From: Streptomyces sp. HUAS MG91
GTDB lineage: Bacteria > Actinomycetota > Actinomycetes > Streptomycetales > Streptomycetaceae
Direction: 5' to 3'
DNA: 64,000 nt
Assembly (NCBI RefSeq): GCF_040529335.1
Contig: NZ_CP159534.1
Location: 3,286,001 to 3,350,000, forward strand
Shown in pieces: positions 1 through 8,131 of this stretch; the stretch's first letter is position 1; the number at the start of each line of letters is the position of its first letter. A program made the translations under genes and the position numbers. Under the pieces are notes generated by a model. That model saw nothing but the letters and a program-made list of their open reading frames with translations. It was not told the DNA's origin and did no database searches.

Positions 1-28
1 TCGGATTCCGAAGACAGAGAGGCCCCTC

Positions 29-1432
29 ATGCCTCGGTCACAGAAGCAGTCCACCTCTGGTGTTTCACCGCAGAAATGGTTCGGCGAGGAACTGCGTCGC
101 CTCCGCAGGTGCAGTGGGATGTCGGCCAAGGCACTCGGTAAGTTGGTGCAGGTCAGTGAGGACGTCATCTACAGCGTGGAGACGGGTAAGTACCCCAGTT
201 GCCGCCTCGATCTCGCCAAGGGTTTGGATGAAGTCTTCGAGACCGGAGGGTTGTTCGAGCGCTCGTGGCCCATGGCTTTCCGGCCCGCCGATTCCGATAA
301 AAAGGCTCCGGATTCCGAGAAAGCGGCTCCCGAGAGGGTGAAGGCGCCCGTTCAGGTCCACGAGGGCCGCATCCTGGGCAGAGGTAGTTCGACACCTCCA
401 AGCGAAAGTCTCGATCCCGTGGACCGTCGTGCCCTGCTCCTCGGCGGCCTTGCCGCCCTGGCGCCTCTGGACCTCGTCAGCCTCGTCACCCCGGCCGCTC
501 AGCCCGAAGTTCCGATGGAGATCCGCGCTCGCGAGATCGCCCTGCTCGAACAGGCCGCCGACCACATCCACACCCTGGACAACGCACATGGCGGCGGTGG
601 GCTCGTCACCGAGATCGCCAACAGGTCACTCACCTGGGCGGTGTGCCTCTTACCTGTGAAGTGCCCTGAGCCGCTGCGCCCTCAGCTCCTGTCTGCGGTG
701 GCCCGGCTCGGGCTGGTCGTGGGAGCGACTCAGTTCGACGCCTACGCGCATGACGATGCTCGCGTGTCCTTCCGGCTCGCCGCGGAGTGTGCCGAGGAAG
801 GCAAGAACTGGCACCTTCGGGCGAAAACGTACAGCTTCATGGCCCGTCAGGCGATCTGGAAAGGAGATCCGGACACCGGGCTCACCGACGCGGAGAAGGG
901 ATTGGTACGTTCCGACCGGATCACCCCGACCGAACGCGCGATGCTGCACACGGCCCGTGCCAGGGCCTTCGGCAAGATGGGCGACGTCAGCAACACGCTG
1001 ATGGCAGTCGGCGACGCGGACGCCGCGTTCGATCAGTCCGACCCGGCGCAAGACCCGCCTTGGATGGCGTACTACGACCACGCGCAGCATCACGGTGACA
1101 CCGCGCACGCCCTGTACGACCTGGCCATCCGTGCGGGACAGGACCCCGGCCGGGCAGCGGAACGCTTCGAGGTCGCGGTCGAGGGGCACGGCAAGGCGTT
1201 CGCCCGCTCGCGTGCGATCTCCCGGACGAAGTGGGCCTCTTTGATCATGGCCAAGGGCGACCCGCGACAGGCGATCGCCCTCGGGCATCGAGCTCTCGAC
1301 GAGGTCGGAAAACTGACCTCACGCCGAGCCGCGGACGACCTCCGCGAGCTTTCCCGCTACGCCGCACGGCACCGGTCCATCAGCGAAGCGGCTGATCTGC
1401 GAGAACGCATCGCCACTACGGTGCCTTCATGA
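29..1432 (+). CDS. XRE-family HTH regulator with TPR-like C-terminal region (TTA codon)
   Basis: 467 aa. Residues ~18-62 form a Cro/C1-type helix-turn-helix (EELRRLRRCSGMSAKALGKL, then a VSEDVIYSVETG recognition segment). The long helical C-terminal half (~165-460) resembles the TPR-like sensor part of Streptomyces XRE regulators. A Gly/Ala/Leu-rich hydrophobic stretch near residue 140 separates them. An AGAGAGG ribosome site precedes the ATG. The gene overlaps the next kinase gene by 4 bp (ATGA), so the two are translationally coupled. In these families the usual partner is a small DUF397 protein; here it is a phosphotransferase instead. An in-frame TTA leucine codon lies at 650-652, the only one I found in the window, which suggests dependence on the bldA tRNA. 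The DNA target is unknown. Confidence 0.85.
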   Translation: MPRSQKQSTSGVSPQKWFGEELRRLRRCSGMSAKALGKLVQVSEDVIYSVETGKYPSCRLDLAKGLDEVFETGGLFERSWPMAFRPADSDKKAPDSEKAAPERVKAPVQVHEGRILGRGSSTPPSESLDPVDRRALLLGGLAALAPLDLVSLVTPAAQPEVPMEIRAREIALLEQAADHIHTLDNAHGGGGLVTEIANRSLTWAVCLLPVKCPEPLRPQLLSAVARLGLVVGATQFDAYAHDDARVSFRLAAECAEEGKNWHLRAKTYSFMARQAIWKGDPDTGLTDAEKGLVRSDRITPTERAMLHTARARAFGKMGDVSNTLMAVGDADAAFDQSDPAQDPPWMAYYDHAQHHGDTAHALYDLAIRAGQDPGRAAERFEVAVEGHGKAFARSRAISRTKWASLIMAKGDPRQAIALGHRALDEVGKLTSRRAADDLRELSRYAARHRSISEAADLRERIATTVPS

Positions 1433-2313
1433 CGCTGACTGCGCCCACCGACCGTGCCGTGCTGGAAGAAGCGTGTCTCGCCGCAGGGTTCGACTCCTCG
1501 GGCGCTGAGCCGATACGCCTGGCCGAGAACGCCGTCTGGAGGCTCGCCGGCGGGAGGGTTGCCCGCATTGCGCGGCCGGGACAGAACGACGCGGCCGCGC
1601 GTGAGGTGGAGGTGGCGCGCTGGCTCGAACGCAGTGGTGTCCCTGCTGTTCGCGCGCTCGATGTGCCGCAGCCTCTGACAGTGGCCGGTGGCTGTCCCGC
1701 CACCTTCTGGGAGGAGTTGCCGCCGCATGAGAACGGCCGGGTTGCCGATGTCGTGCATCTGCTGAAACAGCTCCACGCGCTGCCGAAGCCGGATCTCGAC
1801 CTGGGGGTGCTGAACCCGTTCGTCCGCGTCGCTGAGCGCATCGACGCAGCGGTCACGCTGTCCCAAGAAGACCGGCAGTGGCTGAGCGGCCGCCTGCAGG
1901 ACCTGACGACCGGTTGGGCCGACCTGCCCACGGGACTCCCTGAATGCGTGGTCCACGGCGACGCCTGGGTCGGCAACGTCGTTGTGACGAAACAGGGCCC
2001 TCTCCTCATCGACTTCGAGCGAGCTTCGTTCGGGCCTCCGGAGTGGGATCTGGTGTCCACCGCTGTGAAGCTCACGACCACGGGCGCGGTGTCCGAAGAC
2101 GAGTACGCCGAGTTCTGTGACACCTACGGCACCGACGTGACTCGCTGGGCGGGCTACGAACTCCTCGCTGGAGCGCGCACGTTGCGGATGACGACGTACG
2201 CGGCTCAACATGCCGCGACTCACCGCGAGTGGCAGGCCGAAGCCCAGCATCGCGTGGACTGCCTGCGCGGCCGTGCAGGGCGGCCGCCCTGGCGATGGAA
2301 GGGAATCATGTAG
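1429..2313 (+). CDS. aminoglycoside phosphotransferase (APH)-family kinase
   Basis: 294 aa protein with the APH/choline-kinase fold. The catalytic loop is VVHGDAWVGNVVV (~residues 178-190; H-G-D-x-x-x-x-N), followed by the metal-binding LLIDFERASFGPPEWDL motif (~197-213). The N-terminal lobe contains the VWRLAGGRVARIARPG strand region used for nucleotide binding. Such enzymes transfer the ATP gamma-phosphate to a hydroxyl on a small molecule. The family includes antibiotic kinases, homoserine/choline kinases and macrolide kinases, and the sequence alone does not fix the substrate. Its start overlaps the stop of the XRE/TPR regulator by 4 bp, so it is probably co-translated with it. Resistance or self-modification is possible but unproven. 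Confidence 0.85.
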   Translation: MTLTAPTDRAVLEEACLAAGFDSSGAEPIRLAENAVWRLAGGRVARIARPGQNDAAAREVEVARWLERSGVPAVRALDVPQPLTVAGGCPATFWEELPPHENGRVADVVHLLKQLHALPKPDLDLGVLNPFVRVAERIDAAVTLSQEDRQWLSGRLQDLTTGWADLPTGLPECVVHGDAWVGNVVVTKQGPLLIDFERASFGPPEWDLVSTAVKLTTTGAVSEDEYAEFCDTYGTDVTRWAGYELLAGARTLRMTTYAAQHAATHREWQAEAQHRVDCLRGRAGRPPWRWKGIM

Positions 2314-2358
2314 GGCTCTCAGCCCGATGCGGATGAGAGCCCTTGCCGGGCGGGCCCC

Positions 2359-2769
2359 TCATGCTCGGAACAGACGGTCCCGGCCCGCGTGCCCGCCCGA
2401 GGGCTTCGCGACGGCCGTCGCGCGGGTCCACAAGGTGACGAGGGCCGCGCCGAGGAGGGCTCCCGCGGTGTTGAAGAGGACGTCGTCCACGTCGACCACC
2501 CGGCCTTCCGCCATGAGGAGTTGGGCCAGTTCGATGACCGGGCTCAGGCCTGCGCACAGGAGGGTGGTCCGGAGTGCCGAAGGGTGCCGGGCGGACGCCG
2601 ATGCCAGGATGCCCAGCGGGACGAACATGGCCGCGTTGGCGATCTGGAGCGCCAGGATCATGTGGCGTTCGTCGGCGTCGACGAATGCCAGGTCCGCTTC
2701 CCACAGCCCCTCCCCCGGCGTCAGGAACACGGACATGCCGCCGGAGCCCAGCGGCTGGGTGGGAAGCAC
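2359..2769 (-). CDS. VanZ-family membrane protein, apparently missing its N-terminus through a frameshift
   Basis: 136 aa with GTG at 2769. It carries VanZ hallmarks: a first membrane segment running into VLPTQPLGSGG, a helix LQIANAAMFVPLGILAS, and the conserved tail SPVIELAQLLM...VVDVDDVLFNTAGALLG. VanZ proteins are small multi-helix membrane proteins linked to teicoplanin resistance, but most chromosomal copies have unknown roles. The normal N-terminal helix appears just upstream in another frame: ATG at 2954 opens a peptide with LYVTPLTTFLFVAAAAALAL that stops at 2784. In the downstream frame the sequence ALGAAWLLLTLAAT reads on before the GTG. Together they look like one gene of about 195 codons split near 2850-2870. 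A sequencing error would give the same picture. Confidence 0.65.
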   Translation of the reverse strand: MLPTQPLGSGGMSVFLTPGEGLWEADLAFVDADERHMILALQIANAAMFVPLGILASASARHPSALRTTLLCAGLSPVIELAQLLMAEGRVVDVDDVLFNTAGALLGAALVTLWTRATAVAKPSGGHAGRDRLFRA

Positions 2770-3107
2770 GGTCGCCGCGAGCGTCAGGAGCAGCCAGGCC
2801 GCGCCCAGTGCGCGTGCCGATCTGCGGGCGGGTTCGGGGGCGTGCGAGCGCCACAGAGCCGTACGAGGGCCAGGGCCGCCGCCGCTGCGACGAACAGGAA
2901 CGTCGTCAGCGGGGTGACGTAGAGGACCACACGCCGCAGGGGGGCGGGGAGCATGGTGCCGATGGTCGTGGCCGGGCGGTGGAGCGCGCCGGTGGTCGCC
3001 CGCGAGTCCACTCGACCGGGGGAGATATGGGCCCGGCGGGAAGGCAGACTCGTCGAAGCGGTTATCCCGGTGGGGCCCAGGTCGTAGCTTCTTAAAGGAG
3101 CGGGGCT

Positions 3108-4022
3108 GTGCGTGGGAGGGAGGGCGCTGTGTGGGGCGTCGACCATGTCGTGGTTTTCCGTCGGGAAGTGGCGGCCTTCGAACGATGCGTGGAGGGCTGG
3201 GAGGGGCGCGACGTTCCGCTCGTGCCGGGGTGTCCGGGCTGGTCCGTCGCTGATCTCGTGCTGCATCTCGGGACCGTGCACCGGCAGGTCGTTCATATCG
3301 CCGGGGCCCGGTCGTCGGAGCCGCCCGTGGGGCTCGGGGATCCCGCGCTGATTCGGTTGCCCGAGCATCGGTGGGGGTGGCCCGAGGCGGGGCGGGGGCC
3401 CTTGCTCGGGAGGATGCCTCGGGGGCTGCTCGACTGGTTCCGGGACGGGGCGGACCAGTTGGAGAAGGTGTTCACCGCGCGGGATCCCGGGGAGCCGGCG
3501 TGGTCGTGGGCGGTGGGGATGCCGCGGACCGGGGGGTTCGGCGGGCGGACGGTCGGGTTCTGGCTGCGGTTGCAGGCCATCGAGGCCGCCGTGCACCGGT
3601 GGGACGCCGAGTCCGCCGTCGGGGAGGCCGCGCCCGTGGAGACCTGGCTCGCCGCCGACGCCGTCAGTCACGTCTTCGAGGTGCTGGCCCCGGCACGGCA
3701 GGCCTGGGGGCAGACGCCGCCGGGGCGCGGCGAGCGGCTGCGGTTCACGCAGCTCGACGGGTTCCGGAGCTGGATCGTGCAGGTCGACGCCGATGACGTG
3801 CTGCTCAACCAGGGCAGCGGGTGCTGTGTGGTCGAGCTGGCGGGGCCGGTGTCCGACCTGATGCTGCATCTGTGGCAGCGCATTCCGCGTACGGAGTTGC
3901 GGGTGCGCGGGGAGGAGGAGCTCCTCGACCGGTACCTGCCCTCACCCGCGCCCTGGGCGGCCTCCGGCGCCGACGGGTGCTGTCCGGCTCCGGGTGGGTG
4001 GGATTCCTCCGGGCTCGGCTGA
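3108..4022 (+). CDS. maleylpyruvate isomerase-family mycothiol-dependent enzyme
   Basis: 304 aa. The N-terminal DinB-like helical domain (~residues 8-165) carries the family signature VPGCPGWSVADLVLHLGTVHRQV, where the His near residue 50 and later H/D residues (AAVHRWDAE) usually bind the metal. A C-terminal SCP2-like domain follows (~180-285). Members use mycothiol, the actinobacterial thiol, as cofactor or are annotated by homology to the maleylpyruvate isomerase of Corynebacterium. The GTG at 3108 sits 7 nt after an AAAGGAG site, which supports this start. A second GTG at 3129 is possible. No operon partner is evident. The real substrate cannot be told from sequence. Confidence 0.8.
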   Translation: MRGREGAVWGVDHVVVFRREVAAFERCVEGWEGRDVPLVPGCPGWSVADLVLHLGTVHRQVVHIAGARSSEPPVGLGDPALIRLPEHRWGWPEAGRGPLLGRMPRGLLDWFRDGADQLEKVFTARDPGEPAWSWAVGMPRTGGFGGRTVGFWLRLQAIEAAVHRWDAESAVGEAAPVETWLAADAVSHVFEVLAPARQAWGQTPPGRGERLRFTQLDGFRSWIVQVDADDVLLNQGSGCCVVELAGPVSDLMLHLWQRIPRTELRVRGEEELLDRYLPSPAPWAASGADGCCPAPGGWDSSGLG

Positions 4023-4071
4023 TCCGCGCCAGAGTCGAGCCACGTCAGAGCCGGGCCACGGCAGAGCTGGT

Positions 4072-4794
4072 CTACGGCAGGCCCAGTTCCTTGCGGACCG
4101 CGTCGATCTCCTCCCACAGTTCCTCCTGGCTATCGAAGCCCCGGTCGACGCTGTCCAGGTCGACCCCGCACGCGCGCTGCCGTTCCCGCAGGAGGGGGTG
4201 GGCGGCGACCGAGACCGGGAAGGCGAACGGGTCGAGGGTCGGGGCGAGTTGGAGCAGGGCTTCGTCGTCCACCGCCAGCCAGTCGTTCGTCTCGTCGTGG
4301 CGGATCACGTGCTCGGTGATGCCCCGGGTCCACTGCGCGAACAGCGCCGACAGGTTCGGCGCCGCCCGGACCGCGTCGTAGGCGTCCGGCGCGATCTCGT
4401 ACCGCCAGACCTCACCCTCGTAGGGACCCTCGTCCAGTACGTACGTGAAGACGACGAAGCCGAAGTGGAAGAGGGGGAGTTGGGCACGCCACGGGAACGG
4501 GGTGCCCGTCGACAGGCCGAGGATGTCCAGGGTTTCGGACGGGTCGGGCGGCCAGGGTGGCAGCCAGCCGCCGTTCGGCAGGAGGCGGCGGTCCCGCCAC
4601 CCCTGGGAGTGGAGCCAGAGCGGCTGCTCGCCGATGCGGTCGACGGCGAGGAGCCGGCGGGTCCCGTCGGTGTGCGGGCGGGGTGCGGCGGCCCCGGCCG
4701 CGGGCCAGTCGAGGCCCGCGGCCGTGGCCGCCGCTCGGTACTCGCCCACCGCCGCGCGGAGTTGGTTCAGGTCCCGTTCGGCGTCGGGCGTCAC
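4072..4794 (-). CDS. putative immunity protein, SUKH (SMI1/KNR4)-like
   Basis: 240 aa soluble protein with no signal peptide. The N-terminal ~60 residues are Ala/Arg-rich. The middle contains PWPPDPSETLDILGLSTG and a beta-rich stretch FHFGFVVFTYVLDEG. A segment GEVWRYEIAPDAYD...APNLSALFAQWTRGI (~135-160) resembles the end of SUKH/SMI1 domains, where an acidic strand is followed by the helix that closes the fold. Such proteins often neutralise secreted nuclease toxins. It starts 28 bp after the stop of the secreted NucA/NucB nuclease gene and is transcribed with it, the classic toxin-then-immunity order. The gene order is observed; the fold match is by eye and moderate; the immunity function is inference. 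Confidence 0.7.
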   Translation of the reverse strand: MTPDAERDLNQLRAAVGEYRAAATAAGLDWPAAGAAAPRPHTDGTRRLLAVDRIGEQPLWLHSQGWRDRRLLPNGGWLPPWPPDPSETLDILGLSTGTPFPWRAQLPLFHFGFVVFTYVLDEGPYEGEVWRYEIAPDAYDAVRAAPNLSALFAQWTRGITEHVIRHDETNDWLAVDDEALLQLAPTLDPFAFPVSVAAHPLLRERQRACGVDLDSVDRGFDSQEELWEEIDAVRKELGLP

Positions 4795-4822
4795 ATCGTC
4801 TTCCTTACCGTTGTGGGTGGAT

Positions 4823-7195
4823 TTACGGTGCTGTCGGCGACATGCACATGCTGGCGCCGCCCGCGTTGATACGGAAGCCGAAGCTCGGGGCCTTCGCGGC
4901 GACCCACGGCTTCACCGGCAGGACGACGAACTTCGTCTTGTCGGTGACCTTGCACTTGCCGTAGAAGCTGGAGATGTCCTGCGCCTGCGGCAGCGACTCC
5001 GTGGTCGGGACCAGCCGGACCGACGCGGTCAGGCCCGAGAGGTCGACCGCCTGGTCCGTCGAGAAGAACGGGAACTCGTCGCACGTCTGGCCCCCGCCCA
5101 CCACGTGGCCGTCACAGTCGTTCGGCTTGAACTTGGGGTTCGTGTAGTACCAGTTGCGCCGGTAACCCGCGCCACGCGCCGCCTGGCCGCCCTGGCTGCG
5201 ACCGGGGTAGTACCACGCGGCCCGGCCGATCGGATCGGGGTAGCCGCCGTCGCCCATCGCCTGCACGATGTGCGTCCCCGTCCGGTCCATGACGCGGCCC
5301 TTGTAGTTGGTGCCGCCGGGGACGTAGACGACGACGTCCTCGTCGCAGCCCGCGGAACCCGTCGTGCCGCGCTGGGCCCGGCACGCCTGGTCGATGGTGT
5401 GCTTGAGCTGGGAGTCCGCGGCGTTGTCCCAGGCGAAGGGCAGGCCGTCGCGGGCGGTCACCGTCTTCGTCGTCTTGATCACTTCGGCGTAGATCTTGAG
5501 GCTGTTGTACCACTCGCCGTGATTGAGGCCCCAGTCCTCGAAGGTGTCGAAGTCGGTGTCGTGGTGGATCGGGTACTCCGTCACGCCGTCGATGCCGAGT
5601 TCGCTGGGGAAGAGGACCGCCAGCAGGACGCCGAGCACGATCCCGATGCCGATGCCCTCGATGGCGGCGACGACCCAGGCGGTGGCGGCGCCGACGGCGG
5701 TCGCCTCCGCGGCGGCCGCGACGATGGCCTCCGCCTCGGCGATCACCTCGGCGCAGGCCGTCTCCACGCACCAGGTGATGGGTTCGGCCAGGCCCGCGCC
5801 CGCCGCGGCGAGCGTGGGCGTGTCACCGACGGTGGAGATCACCGGGCCGCGGCCGGCCGGCGCGACCGAGTAGATGAGCTTGGTGACGTCGTCCGAGCAC
5901 TTCATGACCTTCTCGCCGCTCGGCGGGAGGTAGTCGTGGACGCAGCCCGCGTCGGCGGCCTTGTAGCAGCCGTCGAAGATCTGCGTGGCGCCCGCGGGGA
6001 CGGTGACCTTCGCCCGTACGCCCTGCGTGAGGTAGAAGTCGCCGCCCCGGACCGCGCACTGCGAGCTCTCGCTGGCCAGCACCTGGGTCGCCGCCGGATC
6101 CACCTCGGGGTCGACCGTCTTCGTCGTGAAGCCGCCGGTGAAGCTGCGGCCGGCGGTGCCGTCGGCGGCAACCTCCTGTACGCGGAAGGTGTACGGGGTG
6201 GCCTCTTCGAGGGGCTCGATCGGGTAGCCGATCGTGCTCTTCTCGGTGCACGGGTCCGCCGGGGTGCCGTCGGCGTTCTGGCAGTACTGGTCCACGGGGA
6301 ACGTGTCGATCTGCTCACCGTCGAGATAGGCGCGGTAGGTCAGGCCGTCGGCGATCTTGGGGTGCCAGGTGGCGAGGGCGCCGCCTTCCTCCGGCGCGAA
6401 GGACAGCTCCGCGTCGGGGTCCGGGGGCTTCGGCGGGGCGAGAGTGGTGAAGGAGGCGGTCGCGGGGGTCTTCGACCTGTTGCCCGCGAGGTCCACGGCG
6501 ACGACGGACACCGTGTGCCCCGTGGTCGGCTTCAGGCCCGTGACGCTGTACGAGCGTGTGGCGGTGTCGGTGCGGTGGGGGGCGCCGCCGTCGATGCTGA
6601 TGTCGTAGCCGGCCAGGCCGTAGTTGTCGGTCGCCGCGTGCCACGTGACCTTGGCCGAGGTGTCCGTGATGCCGCCGACGGTGAGGCCGGTGACGTCGCT
6701 CGGGGCGATCCGGTCGACGACGGTGACGGACCGCAGGATGCGCGCGTGCCGCTTGGGCTCGCGATCGGCCCGTACGCACACCAGGTTCTTGCCGATCTGG
6801 CCGGGGCGCAGGGTCGTCGTCCAGGACGAGGCCCAGGCCGCCACGCCGTCGGGCGGCGGGCCCAGGGTGAAGTCGGTGGTGGTCGTGCGGCCCACCGCGA
6901 GGTCGACCATGGCGGCCTGCTTGTGCAGCACCCCGTTCAGGGTGATCTTCCCGTGCTCGTCCACGGCGAACTCGGCGTCCTGCTCGGGGCCGTCGAGCCG
7001 GATGGAGGCGTGGTTCTCGTCGTCGGCCACCGGTGTCGTCATGCCCGCGCAGGCGGCGGGTGGTGGCTGTGCCGCCGGGGTGTCGGCGGCGCGGGCGGAC
7101 TGGGTGGCGGCCGGGCTGAGCACGGCCATCGGGAGGGCGAGCGAGACGGCTATCGCCGTTCTTCGCAGCACCCGTCTGAAATGACGCTTCCGCAC
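4823..7195 (-). CDS. secreted fibronectin-III protein with C-terminal NucA/NucB-like nuclease domain
   Basis: 790 aa with GTG start. Residues 1-36 form a signal peptide (basic RKRHFRRVLRR, hydrophobic AVSLALPMAVL, ending ARA). Two fibronectin type III modules follow (~150-245 and ~255-360; APSDVTGLTVGG, TWHAATDNYGLAGYDISIDG). A Cys-rich linker and a strongly hydrophobic Gly/Ala/Ile/Val segment lie at ~478-528 and could cross a membrane. The last ~130 residues match the NucA/NucB deoxyribonuclease family: NPKFKPNDCDGH, GQTCDEFPFFST (the DE(Y/F)PF core, ~705), SVRLVPTTES and ISSFYGKCKVTD. The usual Asn-rich segment after LVP reads TTESLPQAQD, so activity needs testing. The gene is followed directly by a putative SUKH immunity gene, suggesting a contact or diffusible antibacterial DNase. 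Confidence 0.8.
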   Translation of the reverse strand: MRKRHFRRVLRRTAIAVSLALPMAVLSPAATQSARAADTPAAQPPPAACAGMTTPVADDENHASIRLDGPEQDAEFAVDEHGKITLNGVLHKQAAMVDLAVGRTTTTDFTLGPPPDGVAAWASSWTTTLRPGQIGKNLVCVRADREPKRHARILRSVTVVDRIAPSDVTGLTVGGITDTSAKVTWHAATDNYGLAGYDISIDGGAPHRTDTATRSYSVTGLKPTTGHTVSVVAVDLAGNRSKTPATASFTTLAPPKPPDPDAELSFAPEEGGALATWHPKIADGLTYRAYLDGEQIDTFPVDQYCQNADGTPADPCTEKSTIGYPIEPLEEATPYTFRVQEVAADGTAGRSFTGGFTTKTVDPEVDPAATQVLASESSQCAVRGGDFYLTQGVRAKVTVPAGATQIFDGCYKAADAGCVHDYLPPSGEKVMKCSDDVTKLIYSVAPAGRGPVISTVGDTPTLAAAGAGLAEPITWCVETACAEVIAEAEAIVAAAAEATAVGAATAWVVAAIEGIGIGIVLGVLLAVLFPSELGIDGVTEYPIHHDTDFDTFEDWGLNHGEWYNSLKIYAEVIKTTKTVTARDGLPFAWDNAADSQLKHTIDQACRAQRGTTGSAGCDEDVVVYVPGGTNYKGRVMDRTGTHIVQAMGDGGYPDPIGRAAWYYPGRSQGGQAARGAGYRRNWYYTNPKFKPNDCDGHVVGGGQTCDEFPFFSTDQAVDLSGLTASVRLVPTTESLPQAQDISSFYGKCKVTDKTKFVVLPVKPWVAAKAPSFGFRINAGGASMCMSPTAP

Positions 7196-7625
7196 GTGTC
7201 CCCCTGCTGTCGATGGGCCTCGGTGTTCTCAGACATCCCGAGGCTCCGTCTCCCCCCGGGACGTACCGAACGAGCGATCGAGCCACCCGACTATAGGGAC
7301 GGCGCAGGAGGGGCGTCAGCGCCGAATCCGGCCCTGCGGGGAGTTGTTTTCGGCCATGTGCGGGGCTTGAATTCTGCGATGCGGTGCGACTCCATATCGC
7401 TTTATTACAAAGGGAGTTGGGGAACTGGGGATGGTTCTCGCGGGGTTCTCGGAGACTGTTTTCGGCCGGGGTGGCGCATGTCCGGGGCGAGTGAGCCGGA
7501 GCACAGTGCCCGCCCCCTCGGCCCCGCCCGCGGGCGCACGGCGTAACCTCGCGAACGGCGCCAAACGGCGCCCTTCAGTGCATTGCCGGGCATCCGGTCC
7601 GGCGCTCCGCCCACCAGGAGATTCC
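7196..7625. other. 430 bp divergent intergenic region
   Basis: No gene is supported here. It separates the secreted nuclease gene (minus strand, starting at 7195) from the small membrane-protein gene (plus strand, 7626). A short AT-rich island around 7392-7415 (CATATCGCTTTATTACAAAG) stands out from the GC-rich surroundings and is the best candidate for promoter elements, but I cannot assign a sigma factor. An AGGGGG ribosome site precedes the GTG of the nuclease gene. The long plus-strand reading frame across this region is antisense and lacks codon logic. Confidence 0.5.
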
Positions 7626-7931
7626 ATGGCCCGCACCCTGCCCACCGCCCCGCTCGCCGCCGCCGGCCTCATCGGCGGTTACGCCACCGCGCGCTTCACC
7701 AAGAAGCGGCAGCTGGGCGGGGCCGTGCTCGCCGTCGCCGGGGCCGCCGCCGCCACGCAGTGGACCAAGGTGCGGGGCGGGAAGGTGGCCGGGGCGTTGA
7801 CCGGGGTGTACGTCGCCGCGTTTGCCGGGTCGCATCCTCTGGCCAAGAAGGTCGGGGCCTGGCCTGCCGTGTTCGGAGTTGCCGGGGCCGTTGCCGCCGC
7901 GTCTTATGTCGTGGTGGACCGGCGGGCCTGA
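7626..7931 (+). CDS. small conserved membrane protein, function unknown
   Basis: 101 aa. Three or four short hydrophobic helices are visible: PLAAAGLIGGYATARF (~7-22), GGAVLAVAGAAAATQW (~31-46), AGALTGVYVAAFAGSH (~55-70) and AVFGVAGAVAAASYVVV (~80-97). They are joined by basic loops (TKKRQ, KVRGGK), suggesting a compact inner-membrane protein. The ATG at 7626 follows CACCAGGAG by 5 nt. An in-frame extension further upstream exists but has no ribosome site. It is monocistronic and followed by two family-A repeats. I do not recognise a defined function. Confidence 0.7.
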   Translation: MARTLPTAPLAAAGLIGGYATARFTKKRQLGGAVLAVAGAAAATQWTKVRGGKVAGALTGVYVAAFAGSHPLAKKVGAWPAVFGVAGAVAAASYVVVDRRA

Positions 7932-7995
7932 TCCGCGGCGAGTGGCCCCGGCCTGCTTCTGGGTCGTCGTTCGTCCGCGGGTCGGTGGGGGCTGG

Positions 7996-8017
7996 TCGCG
8001 CAGTTCCCCGCGCCCCT
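7996..8017 (+). repeat. dispersed repeat family A, copy 1
   Basis: A 22-nt core beginning TCGCGCAGTTCCCCGCGC and ending CCCT, preceded by GGCTGG. The same core occurs at eight or more other places in this window. It lies in the 200-bp convergent gap between the small membrane-protein gene and the VOC gene. Confidence 0.85.
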
Positions 8018-8098
8018 GGCGGGGCCGGATCACCGGCCGACCGACCACGCGCCCCGCACTTCTCGGCAGTTCGTCGGGGGACGGCCGGTGGTCGCTTC

Positions 8099-8120
8099 TC
8101 GCGCAGTTCCCCGCACCCCC
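8099..8120 (+). repeat. dispersed repeat family A, copy 2 (variant)
   Basis: Starts TCGCGCAGTTCCCCGCAC, with one change (GCAC for GCGC) from the consensus. It lies about 100 bp after copy 1 in the same orientation and just before the stop codon of the VOC gene on the other strand. Confidence 0.8.
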
Positions 8121-8131
8121 GGCGGGGCGGC

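Noticed and set aside
4445..7546. 1033-aa plus-strand open frame opposite the secreted nuclease and SUKH-like genes
   Set aside because: Antisense shadow: high-GC DNA with G/C third positions on the minus strand leaves the opposite frame open. Its protein is Arg/Gly/Val-rich low complexity, without motifs or a ribosome site.
7996..8120. Possible CRISPR array from repeated 22-nt units
   Set aside because: Copies are scattered, occur in both orientations, have no regular spacers and no cas genes nearby.
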